From positions 30,193,852-30,257,851 of the forward strand of contig OX393562.1 in the NCBI GenBank assembly GCA_947652115.1: a stretch of DNA of 64,000 nucleotides, read 5' to 3'. This document shows positions 48,801 to 62,100 of this stretch, one piece after another; position 1 is the stretch's first letter, and every line of letters begins with the position of its first letter. This DNA is from Blastomussa wellsi (lineage: Eukaryota; Cnidaria; Anthozoa; Scleractinia; Plerogyridae). The notes under the pieces were generated by a model, which ran no database searches, was not told where the DNA came from, and saw only the letters and a program-made list of their open reading frames with translations. The translations under genes were made by a program, and so were the position numbers.

Positions 48801-51800
48801 GGGTGCACTATTCTGTTTTGATTCCTCACATTCAAAAGATGTTAAGCTTTGTCTCAGCACATACCAGTTCAAGTTTGAGCAGTGTTTCCAGTCTTGCTGG
48901 ATCATAAGGAGGTGGCAATGAAGGTAGGTACAGGCTGGGATCATGGAGTCTTGGTTCATCAAGCCACAGGACAAGAGTTTGGTAAAACCTGTAATGAGTA
49001 ACAATAATATTATACTGCAAGCAGTCTCTCTTTTGGGACAAGAGCGCTCATCCCCACTGAATTACGAGCAAGACAGGATATTTCTAGGTTGACACAAGTC
49101 GCCTTGTAATGTGGCATACACCTTATTCCAAAATGGCCACTGATTTATGCACATACAAATTGGCCCTTGTTGCCTCATTCAAGATTTGATTTTTGGGCTT
49201 AAAAACGAGGTAAGAAGGAATAATTTGAATTCCAACAAGAGAATATCAAGATGGTAGCCATTTTGGAATAAGATGTATACATCAAAACCATATCTTCCAA
49301 CACCAGACATGCACAGGAAACTTGAGAAAATAAGACTAGAATGATGCAACTTGACACCAAAACATACCACAAAGAACAAAACAAAATTTGTCCCAAAAAA
49401 TACTCTGATGAATGCCTATGGCCTCTACAAATAATGAAATCGCTCAATCCCATCTTTTGCTACACTCTTACTTCTATCCTTGGGTATCATATTCTTCTGC
49501 CCATCACCCCTTCCCTCCCCTCTCCCACATCCCCCCTTCTCTATAAAGAACAGAATGGACATTGTCAAAAGATGTTAAGCTTTGTCAACACATACCAGTT
49601 CAGGTTTCAGCAGTGTTTCCAGTCATGATCATTTCAGTTGCCTAATATTTTGCAAAACGTCTTGGACAATTACATACCCTGACAGTTTTTCATGCAAAGC
49701 TCTTGTGTGCTCAAACTGCTTGCTTATTTCACTGTCGCCATCAGTCACTGCATCATGATCAGCCCCAGTCTCCACTGATCTATTCCGGTGGTACTCTGCT
49801 GTAGCTAGTAGTCTCTGTTTCATTTTCTTCAACATGGATCCATAACCTTGGATCTCAAAGAAACGATAGCCCACACCTGACCTCTGAGCAAGTCTTAAAA
49901 GAAGAAAGAAATTTAATATTCAGTCAAAAAGCAAGATTGTCTAATAATTAGCAACTTCAGAGGCCTAGCTGAAGGTTCGATTCATGGCTGCTGTACGTAA
50001 AGTAACTTCAGGCTGTTACATGTAAATTTCCAGTTCCTTGTACGGAATAGCCTCCGAGACTCAATCAGATCCTCAGCCAGCTTTAATTATGTAAGCCTTG
50101 TGCAAAGGTATATGGTATATTGTATTTCCTGAGTTTTGATTGGTTTAGAGGCCAAATTTGGCCCTACTCACCCAGGTTGAGTGACTGGTCTCTGAAGATA
50201 AAGTCTAAAGAAGCGTTGCCAGATTAGCGGCAGTATGGGGTGATCCACTTCTGTTACCATGGCTTGATTGGCCCAACGATAGATTGACAGGTTGGACAGA
50301 AGAGGTGTCCAGGACAACTTCATCATCTTTGCTACTTTCTGTAGATATAAAACACATTTAAGATTAATGGTGATTTTTATATACTAGAAAGTGCTTTAAT
50401 TCCAATAAAAATAAAACGAAAATGAAACTAGAACTAGAAATACAATGTTAAACCATAACATGAACGTTATCAGTATCAACTACCTGCACAACAGTTTTCT
50501 TTTGTTGACAAAATCATAAAAGATAACAGAGTGGCTCACAATACTATTTTACACAGACCCGGATATTATTTTAAACATTTAATAACCGTAATTTTGTAAT
50601 GGCATTTCCACAGAGTGGCTCTTCATCAGCTGATTCCAGATCAAATTGGAATTCGAAAGTGTTTGTTTTGGTGGAGGGAGGAAAACTGGAGAACCTGAAC
50701 CTTGGAGCGAGGACAAGAACCAAAAGCAAACTCAACCCACATGGACTGTGGGATGCAAGCGATCTCACCACTGTGCAACCCCTGCTCCTGAAAGTATGGC
50801 GACCAACATCAGGGGCTTCAAAAAGTTTTGAAGTAGGCATCATTGACTACAAGAGTAGGCGGCTGTTATAAGTGAGGTTTTTGGTCACAAGCTGATTGCT
50901 ACGACCAGAGCAGCCGGCGGCATAAAAGTCAAGTAGCTGGTGGAACTCCGGCAGTCGCCACCTTGTTTTGAAACCCTGCAACTTGGGAAGACTTTGCAAG
51001 CTTTATAGATTGGTCTTACCTTAAGTACTGCATCAACTGTGGCATCAGGCTTTTTCAGTAACCTCTTGTTGATTTCTACAGAGAGTCCAGAATTCTCCTC
51101 CATCTGAGTTTCCATGCATAACACACAGTAAGCGTAGTAGCTGTAATCTGGGGTGGCCTGGTAACAAGCAACAGTAGCATGTAATTAAAAGCACTAAATA
51201 ATTTATCCCACACTTACAGCCAACCAAGAAGTTTACAGACATGTTGTATATATTTTGCGGAATCACACATATTTACAAAAGTTTCCTGGCATTCATTATG
51301 GCCTCCGAGGTTCCCCGGCAAGGCCTAGACAGTAGCATACCCCATATTTTCATTCAAAAACCAGCATTATTAATTCAGGTTGTATAGCCAGTGATGGGTG
51401 GGAAAGATATGACACTCATGGATTTAAACTGAAACAAATCCTATTTGCAAGGTCTGTAAAATGAAGATTATATCACCTTAATGTCCCACAGGACAGGAGG
51501 AGCATTGCTGCTGGAGGTCACCCAAGACATAATAGAGGCAATAACACCGTGACTTCCAGTCTCTTTGAGAAGAACCTTGACAAAAATCACAAGGAAGAAA
51601 ATTAGGAGCCAAAAAGAGGGTGACCACTTACTTAACAGATGTTTTCAGACTGGTATATATATATACGATCATGTACAGTCCACTTTCTCCAAGACAGACA
51701 TGATTGGCACCATCACTTTGACTGTCTGTCAGATTAAAGATGGGTAAAATGGCACACAAGGATCAACTCCTTAGAGAAGTTGTCAGCTGTTAAGAGAGAG

Positions 51801-54800
51801 TTATCAGTACCAAAATAATTTGGATCAATCATTGTTCCTGGCAAAACCCCAACCACCCCACCCCCGGCACATGTTTCTCAGTGACTTGGGACTTTAGAGC
51901 AGTTAGGGGTGGGGTGGGAGAGGGTGAACCGAGAAACAATGATTGATCCAATAATTCTATGAACTAACATAACAAAAAAGTAATGGACATCTTGTGACAC
52001 TTAAGGTGTATGTGGAACACCAACCCAGTTGCAAGAGGGACAGACAAAGATACACTGTGTAACTCCTTTGTTTCGGTAGTCTAGCAGCTCTCGTAAGCTT
52101 GTAATTCTACTGGTAACAGTTGCTATTGTTTAGGGGCTAGGGGCATTGTCCCATTATTGTTTTCATGCAGGGTATCGAGCGATACATGTGAGACCTTACG
52201 AGAGCATTCACTTTTTGTTTCATATGTTTTGCATACCTTGTATGCATCCACGAGGTGAGTTTGTATTACAGAAAGGCTGCCTTCAACTCTCACTGAAATT
52301 TTGATCAGGTTATCAAGCAAAAACTGCACACAAACATCCCTGAAAAGAAGGCACACAAAGGTCAGTCACCCTAAATAAGATTTGTTAAACACAGTAAACC
52401 AATAACTTGATTTGACTGACCAGCAGGATCACAATTTATAACTTCCACTTTCACCAGAACGAGCATTAAAACATGACAGTAAGTTTGCCAAATTTGACGG
52501 TTACTAGGGTAAACCCAAGGACAAAGCACACTTTTGAAAATCTTCTATTTAAGATAGCTTTGTATGTTTGGAGGGATGGGCGTCCCTCCATTCCATACTC
52601 AGTCCATTGTTTCAGGGATTTTTGAAGACCCACCAATGACTTCCATTTACTCCAATCACGCTCAAATTTCACAATCTGACTAAGGCCTGGATGCTCTTTC
52701 ATGTGGTAGGATCCACTTTTCAACCCAATCGAACCCAATTGATTTTAGGCATTCCTACCAATTTGCAAGTCCTCTTCTTGTTTAGAACAAACAATTGAAT
52801 GCATATGCTTGCGATCTTACATCCAACAGAATTTTGGATGTTTTCCGCTATTGACAAGAACAGACCAGTTGCTCCCTCGCTAGGGCTCGCCAGTAAAAAT
52901 AGTCTTTTGGGAACAGCATGTGCTCATATCAGCTACCAAAACTATTGACCACAATTCTAATCGTTTTGAAATTTGCAATGCCTTATCCTAGCCTCCAACC
53001 CATACCACCCCTCCCCCCAAAATGAACAATCCATACAACCATTCTTCCACTAACCTGTACCAGTTTGGCAAGGAACACAGAGTGAGCAACCAAAACTCCA
53101 CCACACTGACAGAGCCCACCATCCCAGGAGCTTGAAACGTCTGAACATGACTCTGTCGTAGAGAAAAATATTTGTTTCCACAAATGTTTGACAGGAAGGC
53201 CATAAGACAATACTTAACTGGCAAAAAGTACTGCTCACATTTAGCTTTCATGAGCCTATCCTGGGAGAGCAGATAATTTTTTCAGCTCTACAGCTGTAGT
53301 TTCATCTGCTCTCACAGGCTATCATAAGCCATATCCATTTTTTTCTCTCTTATTCGACTACCAGTACGTCACAAAGACAGGGGAACTAAGACAAGCCAGG
53401 TCCAACTGCCTTTGGCAAGCAACATTATAATTATTAAAGTGTATATGACATGAAAAATATTTTTTGCTTGTTTGAAAGGCCTTTTGAAATACAGAAGAAT
53501 GGCATTTTTCTTTTTGAAATATCATTTTTCGTTATTAACATTTTTCTATTATGCAAATTAGATCAGTGATGACGTCATATGGTTTGCAACTGAAAATGAT
53601 AAAATACTGAATAAACTAGTAGTTCTCAAGGAGAAGTTGAGTGCTGCCTTTGTCTGGTAAGGTTAAGCAATAGTATGTGCATTTGTATCAAAAGATTTGA
53701 AACATGAAAGATTGCTATTGTCAAAAGTTTTGATAAGCCATATATCATTTCAAGTTCCCGTTCTGGAATACAGGCTGTTGTGCCTAAACTTCTGTCTACT
53801 TCCAAAAGCTTGGTTACTAGGCTGTCGTTTGAAGTTCACGATAAATGTGAACTAGGTAATTAACCTAGATGAAGTTGAAGACATAATCAGGTATTGCCTA
53901 AATTAGGGTTTTGAATCAGTATTTCTACTGGTGGTACTTACACGTCATGTTAATTAGCGCAGTTTGGTCTTTATGAAATTGTGGTATTGATAAACAAACT
54001 AAGTTCTTTTAATGAATTTATGGTTCAATTTTTGAGCTAATTTTAACAAAATACGAGAAACCAATAACTATAAAAACATGGACTAATATAATTTCAACTA
54101 AGCTAGTTCAGTTAACTTTAAAACATGCCAATAGCAGTACCATTTTCATCGGGCATTCCCAGGCAATTTCTTGCACGTGAATCAATTAGATAAAAGGAAT
54201 CTGATTTTTTTATAACAGCCATCTCATAACCATTAAGAACTAACATTGCATTTGGACTATCCAAAAATGCATTAATTAAAACCTGCCTCAGTGAGCAAAA
54301 TGGCCTCTTGCGACACAATGAGTGATCAATACGCCGCTGTTAAAATTTACTGTAGTTTAAACAGTACTAAACATTGGTTTGCGAGGTTGCCACCTCTAGC
54401 AACTCATTTATTGAAAGAGTGTCTGTATCAGGTACCATTTCATTAGTTAGAGCATGTAAAATACATGCGATCTCCATGAAATAAGATAGCATCGATATTT
54501 GTTTGCGTCCAAAAATCGACCGAATCCTATCGATTGAAAACCAAAGCTCAAAGTGACAAAAATGCACGTCTTGAATGCTCACTGAAGGCTTCATGACCGT
54601 GACGAATGCTTCCTCGAATAGAAGTAATCACAAGGTCGAATAGAAGTAATCAAAAGAGATCGACGAATGCGATCACAGAGAACGAAAAAGCCGCAAAACT
54701 CACCTGAATAGATTGATCGCTTTCGCTTTCTTGTGAAACACGAGAGGGAAAATGGCAGAACACATGTGAGTTTCATCGACTATAAGGGAACTGCTCATTT

Positions 54801-56145
54801 GGCTACTGGCTAGTATTTTAAAGGGGATTGCTGATAGGCTGTTTCTCAATCCGAACCATCGAACGTACCAAACTTCTCGAATCCTGTCACGAATATACAC
54901 TGTATGTACTGCCTACGCTAATGCTCCGGCAGCAAAAATATTTCTGGAAATATTGAAACAGTGTTCTTGAAACTTGGCACCACAAATGTGCATCACAAAA
55001 GAAACAAAATGACATCCTTAGTATTGTTGCCATAGCAACTCTTTCAGCTCCACTCTCTCTGTCAAAAAAAGACAAATATACCATTTGCAACCTCTAAAGT
55101 GAGATAGTGTCCTACTTGAAACAGACATTAATCCCATATTGTCTTAATTCCCATCACTGGATTGGCTGCGGTAGATAGTTCTTGTTTTAAGACAAAAACT
55201 GGGTTTTACAGTTTTTATTAAGACAGCCCCAGTGGCAAAACTGTTTCTTTTGTGATACACATTTGTTGCAAACCATATGATGTCATCACTGATCTAATTT
55301 GCATAATAGAAAAATGTCAATATCTCTAAAACGAAAAAGATCTTTTTAAAAGAAAAACCGATTCTTCTGTATTTCAAAAGGCCTTTCAAATAAGCTTCTC
55401 AAACTCATTAATAATTCATCGATCTTAATTTGCATAGATTTTGATGATTTTATTTCTCCGTTTACTCCTTAGTTTTTGTTTTGATTGAGAAGATATATCA
55501 AACACTCGAGACAGTGTTTCATTGGCTATCCAAAAACCTCGAAGTTCGTTAAAAATACTTTCAACTATCTTCTTGGTGTTTGGATACACCGATGAAACAC
55601 TATCTCTCGTGTTTGATATTTTTCATGTCATATTCACTTTAAGAGTTGCTTGTCCAGGAGCTTCTCTTTTTTCAAGCCTTGATCTTGTAACAAACTGATG
55701 TGTCAAAAGACTGTTTCGTTTGTGCATACTGTACCTGCATGATTCCCACCATTCTCTTACAGTACTGTCCAACTGTGGACACTTGAAGAAACTTTTCAGC
55801 ATAACCTGCATTGTCACTGTCCAGCTGGCTTAATCGATGAATCACTGACACAAATCTGCGTAGAATTTATGCAGCAAGCTCTTAAAACTACTGTTGTAAG
55901 CACGAAATTTGTTATTAAAAACATGTTTTCATAGCATCCATTTCAAAAGAAAGTCATAATTCAGTTACCCAAATGTTGCAAAGAAGTCAAATGAGAATAG
56001 TAAACTGCATGTGAGGGGCCTAATTTTGTATAAGTAATACATGAATACTCCACTGTATTTTATCAAATAATAGCCACTTCATTTGCAGCAATTAAAAAAA
56101 TTTAGGAAGGTGGTTGTTTGTATGTGAGCGCAATATAAGTGTTAA

Positions 56146-56188
<43 letters not shown>

Positions 56189-59100
56189 TACCTGGTAACT
56201 TCTCAAGAGAGCCAGAAGTACATTAGACAATAAATATAACATTACCTTGATTCTTGTGTAAGTTTTTCTGGACAACCAAAAAACATGGGTGTCACATTTG
56301 CCACAATCCTCAAAGCAGCATCAAAACACTTCTCATTCATTATGACTGTTAAGTGGTCCAAACCCGCACCCAAGAAAAAGTCACGGCTGTCAAGAAAATA
56401 ATTGCATGTAACTCACAATAATTATTGTCATAATTATTATAATTAATTTGGAATGAAGATAAATAATTATCTCTAATTTGGTTACTCATCATTAAAACTG
56501 AAATGTAAACCATTTGCAAATGCCTGGGTAGGCTTATATTAATATTATTTTGACTTCTGAATTTCATTATCTTTCAGAGATTTTTTCTAAGGGGGTTAGA
56601 GTGCACTTGATTATCACTGTGTGAGACCAATAACACAGTAGTGTTGCAGCTCTTGTAAGCTTGCTGTAAGTTTTTGTTTTGCGGGCTGGTCTTTGGGGGC
56701 TGCTCTCTTTTGCAGAAAGCAAGCCATTCATGGGATAACTTATGAGAGCTGTTAGGCAACCATGCACTATTCAACAATACTTTTGCATCAAAAATACCCA
56801 AATCATTGTGCTCTACACATTGATGTGCATTGTTCCAGAAAATATCATCGGATACATCCCCCAAGGAAAGCTTTTGGTTTGAACGTCCCCAACCGTCCAG
56901 AAATTCCAGTTTATCCCATACATTGCTCAAAATTATGGTTGTTGAGGATCCCCACCCCCTAATCCCCTTGAAATTTCCAACAATTTTCCATGGGGTGGGT
57001 ATGGATATTTTTGGGGACCACACAATGAAGGATAGTAATAATACCAGCAGGAGCAGGTACATAATTACCTGGCACCTATAGTGGTCATTGCTATGGCAGC
57101 ATAGCATGCAAGCTGTCCCCCTGCCTTAATAGCATGCGTCATACTTGCAAGACAATTCTCATTAGCAAGTTCCAATGTTTCCTTCGACAGTGACTTCACT
57201 AAGCTGGCAAAACCAGGGCCTGCTTCTCTGCTTGCTACAGAGGGAAAGAATGCTTTCACTTTCTGGTAGACACTTAAGAATAGGTCTATTTTCAGCAGTC
57301 TTAAAATGAAGGTTTTTCATCTAAAGCAAGGCCAGAATCCACCCTCCTAGGAAGGCCCAAGGACAAGCATTAAGAATGTATTGGTATATTTCTGCACTTT
57401 TGAGTGCAAATGTATTTGAAGATTTCCAAATTTGCTAACAAATAAACAACTGTTGATATAGCAATTCATACAATTTTTTGACAAATTGGGTAAAAACTCA
57501 CAATTGAAAGCAATGTGATCCCAATATCTCCAACAACAAAAAGTTGAAATGTGATGAATAAAGTTTGATTGAAGTCAAACTTTTGTCCAAGATGTTCCAA
57601 CAGGTTCTAACATACATTGTCTGGGAGGTGAAGCAGTTTAAAAATTTTCAGCCAAAAAGGCTGAATCAAAATGCTGAGACCATTTTGGATTTTAGGCAAT
57701 TAATTCAAAGTATCCTAGATTCCTGCATTTGCTGAGTACCATTCCACAAAATCTAACCTTGTCCATTATTATTGGGTTTCACTTCCTACTGTTACTAACA
57801 GCAAAATGTTTGGACTTTTTGGGATCACACAAAAATGCAAAGATTTCAGTAACAAGAAAACAAGGACAACACATTTCACCTTGTAACTCCTCTTCATTAG
57901 GAAGTTGCTGTGTGAATTGCATAATCGGCATTGGCAGATCAGCTGAATGGAGCCTGAGGGACAACATCGCCTCCCACAACCATTCATACAACTGCTGTTC
58001 ATAATTTGGCTGCATCATTCGATTGTAGGAAGATGTGGCTATCATTGCCACCTGAAACAGGAGTAATTCCCAAGACATTGAGCCTATATATCCTACATGT
58101 ATCAGATTCCAAGGAGATGCAAGTAAATCTGTTTATCATGATTAAATTCCATCCACAAAATAGTTAATACAAGACTGAATACAGTGCAAGACAACGTGTG
58201 GTAACGCAATTAGCTTGCAAGTGAGTACAAAAGAACTTAAGTTAAACCTCACTGAATTTGTATAGTCAACAGAGATCTGATAACACTTGGTTTGTACTTG
58301 TATCTGGCTACATGCTAATGCAAGAATCACCCCTGGTCTGAACACGGCTAAATAAATAATAAATAGTTAGAACTGAATTTCAGGGTGAAATGTTCTCAAA
58401 CTAGATGATTATTGATTTTTGTGTTTTAGCCTTAAAGGAGCTACGGCACGGTTTGGGCCTTTTGAAAAATTTAGCCAAAATTTTTTTAAAATTGTCATTT
58501 GCAATCCGTCTCGATCTTCTCCATCCTCGACCATCCTAGTTCCTTTTTAGTTTAGTGTCACCTCTTTGGTGTTTTTCTTCCTTTGTAAACTATTAGTTTT
58601 AGGTTTCCTATTAGGGTAATTTGGATTGTTGCAAAAATATAACTCAAAATATCGTAACCTTGGCCCCTCAAATAGAGAAAACTACAACTAAACATAACTA
58701 ACTTGAAATCATTTTGGCAACAACACAAGCTTTATTGCCAAATTAAAGAAAGTTTAACTTAATTTACATAATATATTAATACAAAAAAGGTAACATTTAC
58801 TCGGAATAACTGAAAAGCTAATCAAGCTGAGTAAAACTAAATACTATTTAAATATGGGAGCTAGGTTGGCACCAAAGCTTGAACAAAGCAATTAATTAGT
58901 CAATAAAAAATAGAAGACAAAAGGAAGAAAAATAAATAAATAGAAAAATAATTTATTAGTTACATAATAGAATAAACACTACTGACAATAATTTATCTTA
59001 CAAAAATGGTTAAAAAAACTCTGCTCTAGCCAACAACACACCTGTTTAAGGAGGCCACTGTCTTCCCTAAAAGCTTCATGAGATATTCCTCCAGGCATGT

Positions 59101-62100
59101 TGGGTAAACGTAATGCCGACACTTCAACAAGTGACGCTGCCAGTGCTCGGTGCCAGCATTGATGTAAGAACAACTTATCACTCTCCCCACGCTACCAAAA
59201 CAAAAATTAATTTAAGTGATTAATCAATACTGCCACCCTTACATTTGCCAGGGTGCACCCAACAACCTTAGTCCCATTTACTGTCATATGGTTGACAATT
59301 TATTGCATACCTATCTAAGTGTCAAAGTTGTTCAGTGTGCGTCAACTGCAGTAACCATCAGTTCTTTTATGTGAGTTGAAAAGTGCCTATCAGACAATGG
59401 TGATTCATCGAAACAATAATGTGCGCAATGGATAATGGTCTGTTATGGTCCGTTTTACAAGGGGTGAAACATAATAGTGCTAAAAATGGAATTTTAACAC
59501 GTTTACATTTGAATGCTAAAAACAAAAAAATTATTAAATAAATAAATAATAAATATTTAAGTTTCTTTCATGAGTAATGATTTTAAAATTTATCCTCCAG
59601 ACAGTTCCACAGGTAAGTGCCACTCGCATCAAATGCATGAGAGACATTTCAGCACAAACAAAGCACTCTGACAAGAAAGCTCCTGTATTATATTGGGCAT
59701 TATTAACATAGGTTCTTTAACTTTTAAAATAATGTGGACATTCCACATCATTTTACAATTTTGAAAATCAGAAAATCATGCCTAGTTTCTTCATTAATAC
59801 ATCGTCAATTGGTATCTACTGCTGAGCAGAAGTTTCTTGTCTACCAACACTGTGCCTGTCTGCAAGGAAACGACATGTAGCATCTAACATAAAAACCAAA
59901 AGACACAATAGTCAACCTAATCAATATAAATTATTATACATGCATGCAGCTTTTAACCATATTGCATATACAGGTGTATATGTACAACAGCTCAAGAGAA
60001 ACGTGATTCAAACATTTTTTACTAACAGTACTACGACTTCCGCTCAGGTTGCCGAAACGTTAGTCACTGTCACTGACAACAGTCCTTCTCAGGACTACCC
60101 TCACCTGAACGATGAAACTACACGATCGACTGTTACCCCCGGGATCAAACCATTTACTGTCAGTATTAGTATACGTTCTATTGATGTGTACCTCTTCTGC
60201 ATGTCCCCAATTTAAGTTTGAAATAATATAGCGTGCTAGCTGGTTTTCTGGAGAGGACAAATCAGCCTTCAACAGCCAGGATATGATGCAGTCCATGTTT
60301 TTGTATGTTGGATACCAGAGATGAATTGATAAGCCACTGAACAGGTAAACACAAGCCTGGCCAAAAAACATTCAGTATTTAATATTATGTCAGAGTTAAT
60401 ACACACATCATATACACTCATATTCAACAATGCTTCACCAAAAGTAGTAATATAGGGGATCAGGCATTGATAATGAAGAACATAGTCTTCACTCTATATG
60501 GGAAGAGCAACTGGTGAAACCCCCCCCCCCCCACCCCCCCAAAAGGACTGTGACAAAGGATCTGGAATAAGCTCAATTCTCTTGAAGAAATTCTAGATCT
60601 AAATAGAAAGTAATGGCAGAACCAATCAGATTTGCTGATTAACAATTAGACTACGAGCCAGAGTTTTCTATGAGCGAATAGTCAACGAGTCGCAGCCAAG
60701 TTGACTATCGCTCATAGAAAACGAGGATTACATTCAAAAAGCTGCCATTTTATGTATATTTAAGCCAAAAATCGAGAAGTCTTGCCTTCAAAGAGCAATC
60801 CACCAGCGATCGTTTTCTATCGGCGAATAGAAAACAGTCGGCGAACCAATCAGATTTAAGGATTTCCAATAAAACACAGCTGAGTTTCTACTAATTTCCA
60901 ACGGAACACGACTGAGTTTCTCCTAATACTTAACGGCTTTATGAGTATGACCACAATCTCGTCCCCAGAGGCCGTGATCCTTTTCGTCAGCACCAAGAAT
61001 CGCTACCTCTGGCCTCCTCCAAAACCGGAAGGCCACGATTCATGGACTCATTGTCAAATTTGACAAATCTGATTGGCTTAAAACTACAGAATGGGTACTC
61101 TGTACAGGACAATAATTTGGGGGCAGCCAGAGGTCTCGATTATTGATGCTGACCAAAAGGATCATAGCCTCTGGGGGTAAGAATGGCATGGCCATAAATA
61201 CAAGGTATTGATAAGGCTACATCAGTTCGATTTGAAATTAGATTATTATGTAAATCAAAACATGATAAAAATAAACTTCGCTAATATTGGACATTAACAT
61301 ATAATAATTTTGAGAATTCATTAATTTATTGGTAGCTTCTGTTGGAGGTAATTGCTTTACATTTGTTAGGTGATAATCTATCTTCTTGTAAAATCCATCC
61401 CTAACAATTGATTAGGTAGGGCAGCAAAAAAGAAGATGAATTTCATATTCAATCTGACAAGATCCACAAGTTGGGCAGAGTCTATTAACCCCTTGGGATG
61501 TTATCATATATAAGTTTAAAATGTTACTAACTTGTTGTCTGTTTGCTAACATACATGTACAGTACACGAAGGACTCACATGTCATGACAATAAGAAAGAC
61601 TCCCCATTTAATTGTCAGTTAATTCTACTTCTTTTTTCTCAGGCTGAAAGGCCAGATTATTTTTCATTGCTGCAATATTAATATATATGCAGACCTGTAG
61701 CCAACATCAAATTATGAAAACTCTGCTCATCTTCTGAATTTTAATTTCTGCTATTTTTCTAACTTTACTGGAATTGTTTTCTTTAAAGTAATAATTATTC
61801 CTTGGATAAAGCTAACGTTTACCTTCCCAATAGTATCAAGAGTTGCATTGACATTCTCAAGCAAAACTGATATCACAAACGGATGACTGCTGGAGATGGT
61901 TCCCAGAAGATATCGCCCAGTCTTAGAAGATGACTCCCTTGTTTGACTGGCAATGAATGAAACCTGAAATGAAAATATGTCAACAAATCCTTGAGAAGTT
62001 GCTCTGAATGTTAAAAACAGTGTACAGTTGAAATTCTCACAAGTTACTACCTTGGGGATTTGGGAAAAGTGGTAAAATATGACAAGGGCTTCCACATATG

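Larger units (their letters stand above)
53434..55642. mobile_element. 2.2-kb TTAA-flanked transposon with long inverted ends
   Basis: TTAA|AGTGTATATGACATGAAA at the left is mirrored by TTTCATGTCATATTCACT|TTAA at the right. Subterminal inverted similarity extends about 150 nt (TATGCAAATTAGATCAGTGA / TCACTGATCTAATTTGCATA). The TTAA duplication suggests a piggyBac-like mechanism (inference). Minus-strand ORF remnants lie inside (54594-54118). It fills most of the intron between EPG5 exons 55735-55855 and 53055-53140. Confidence 0.8.
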
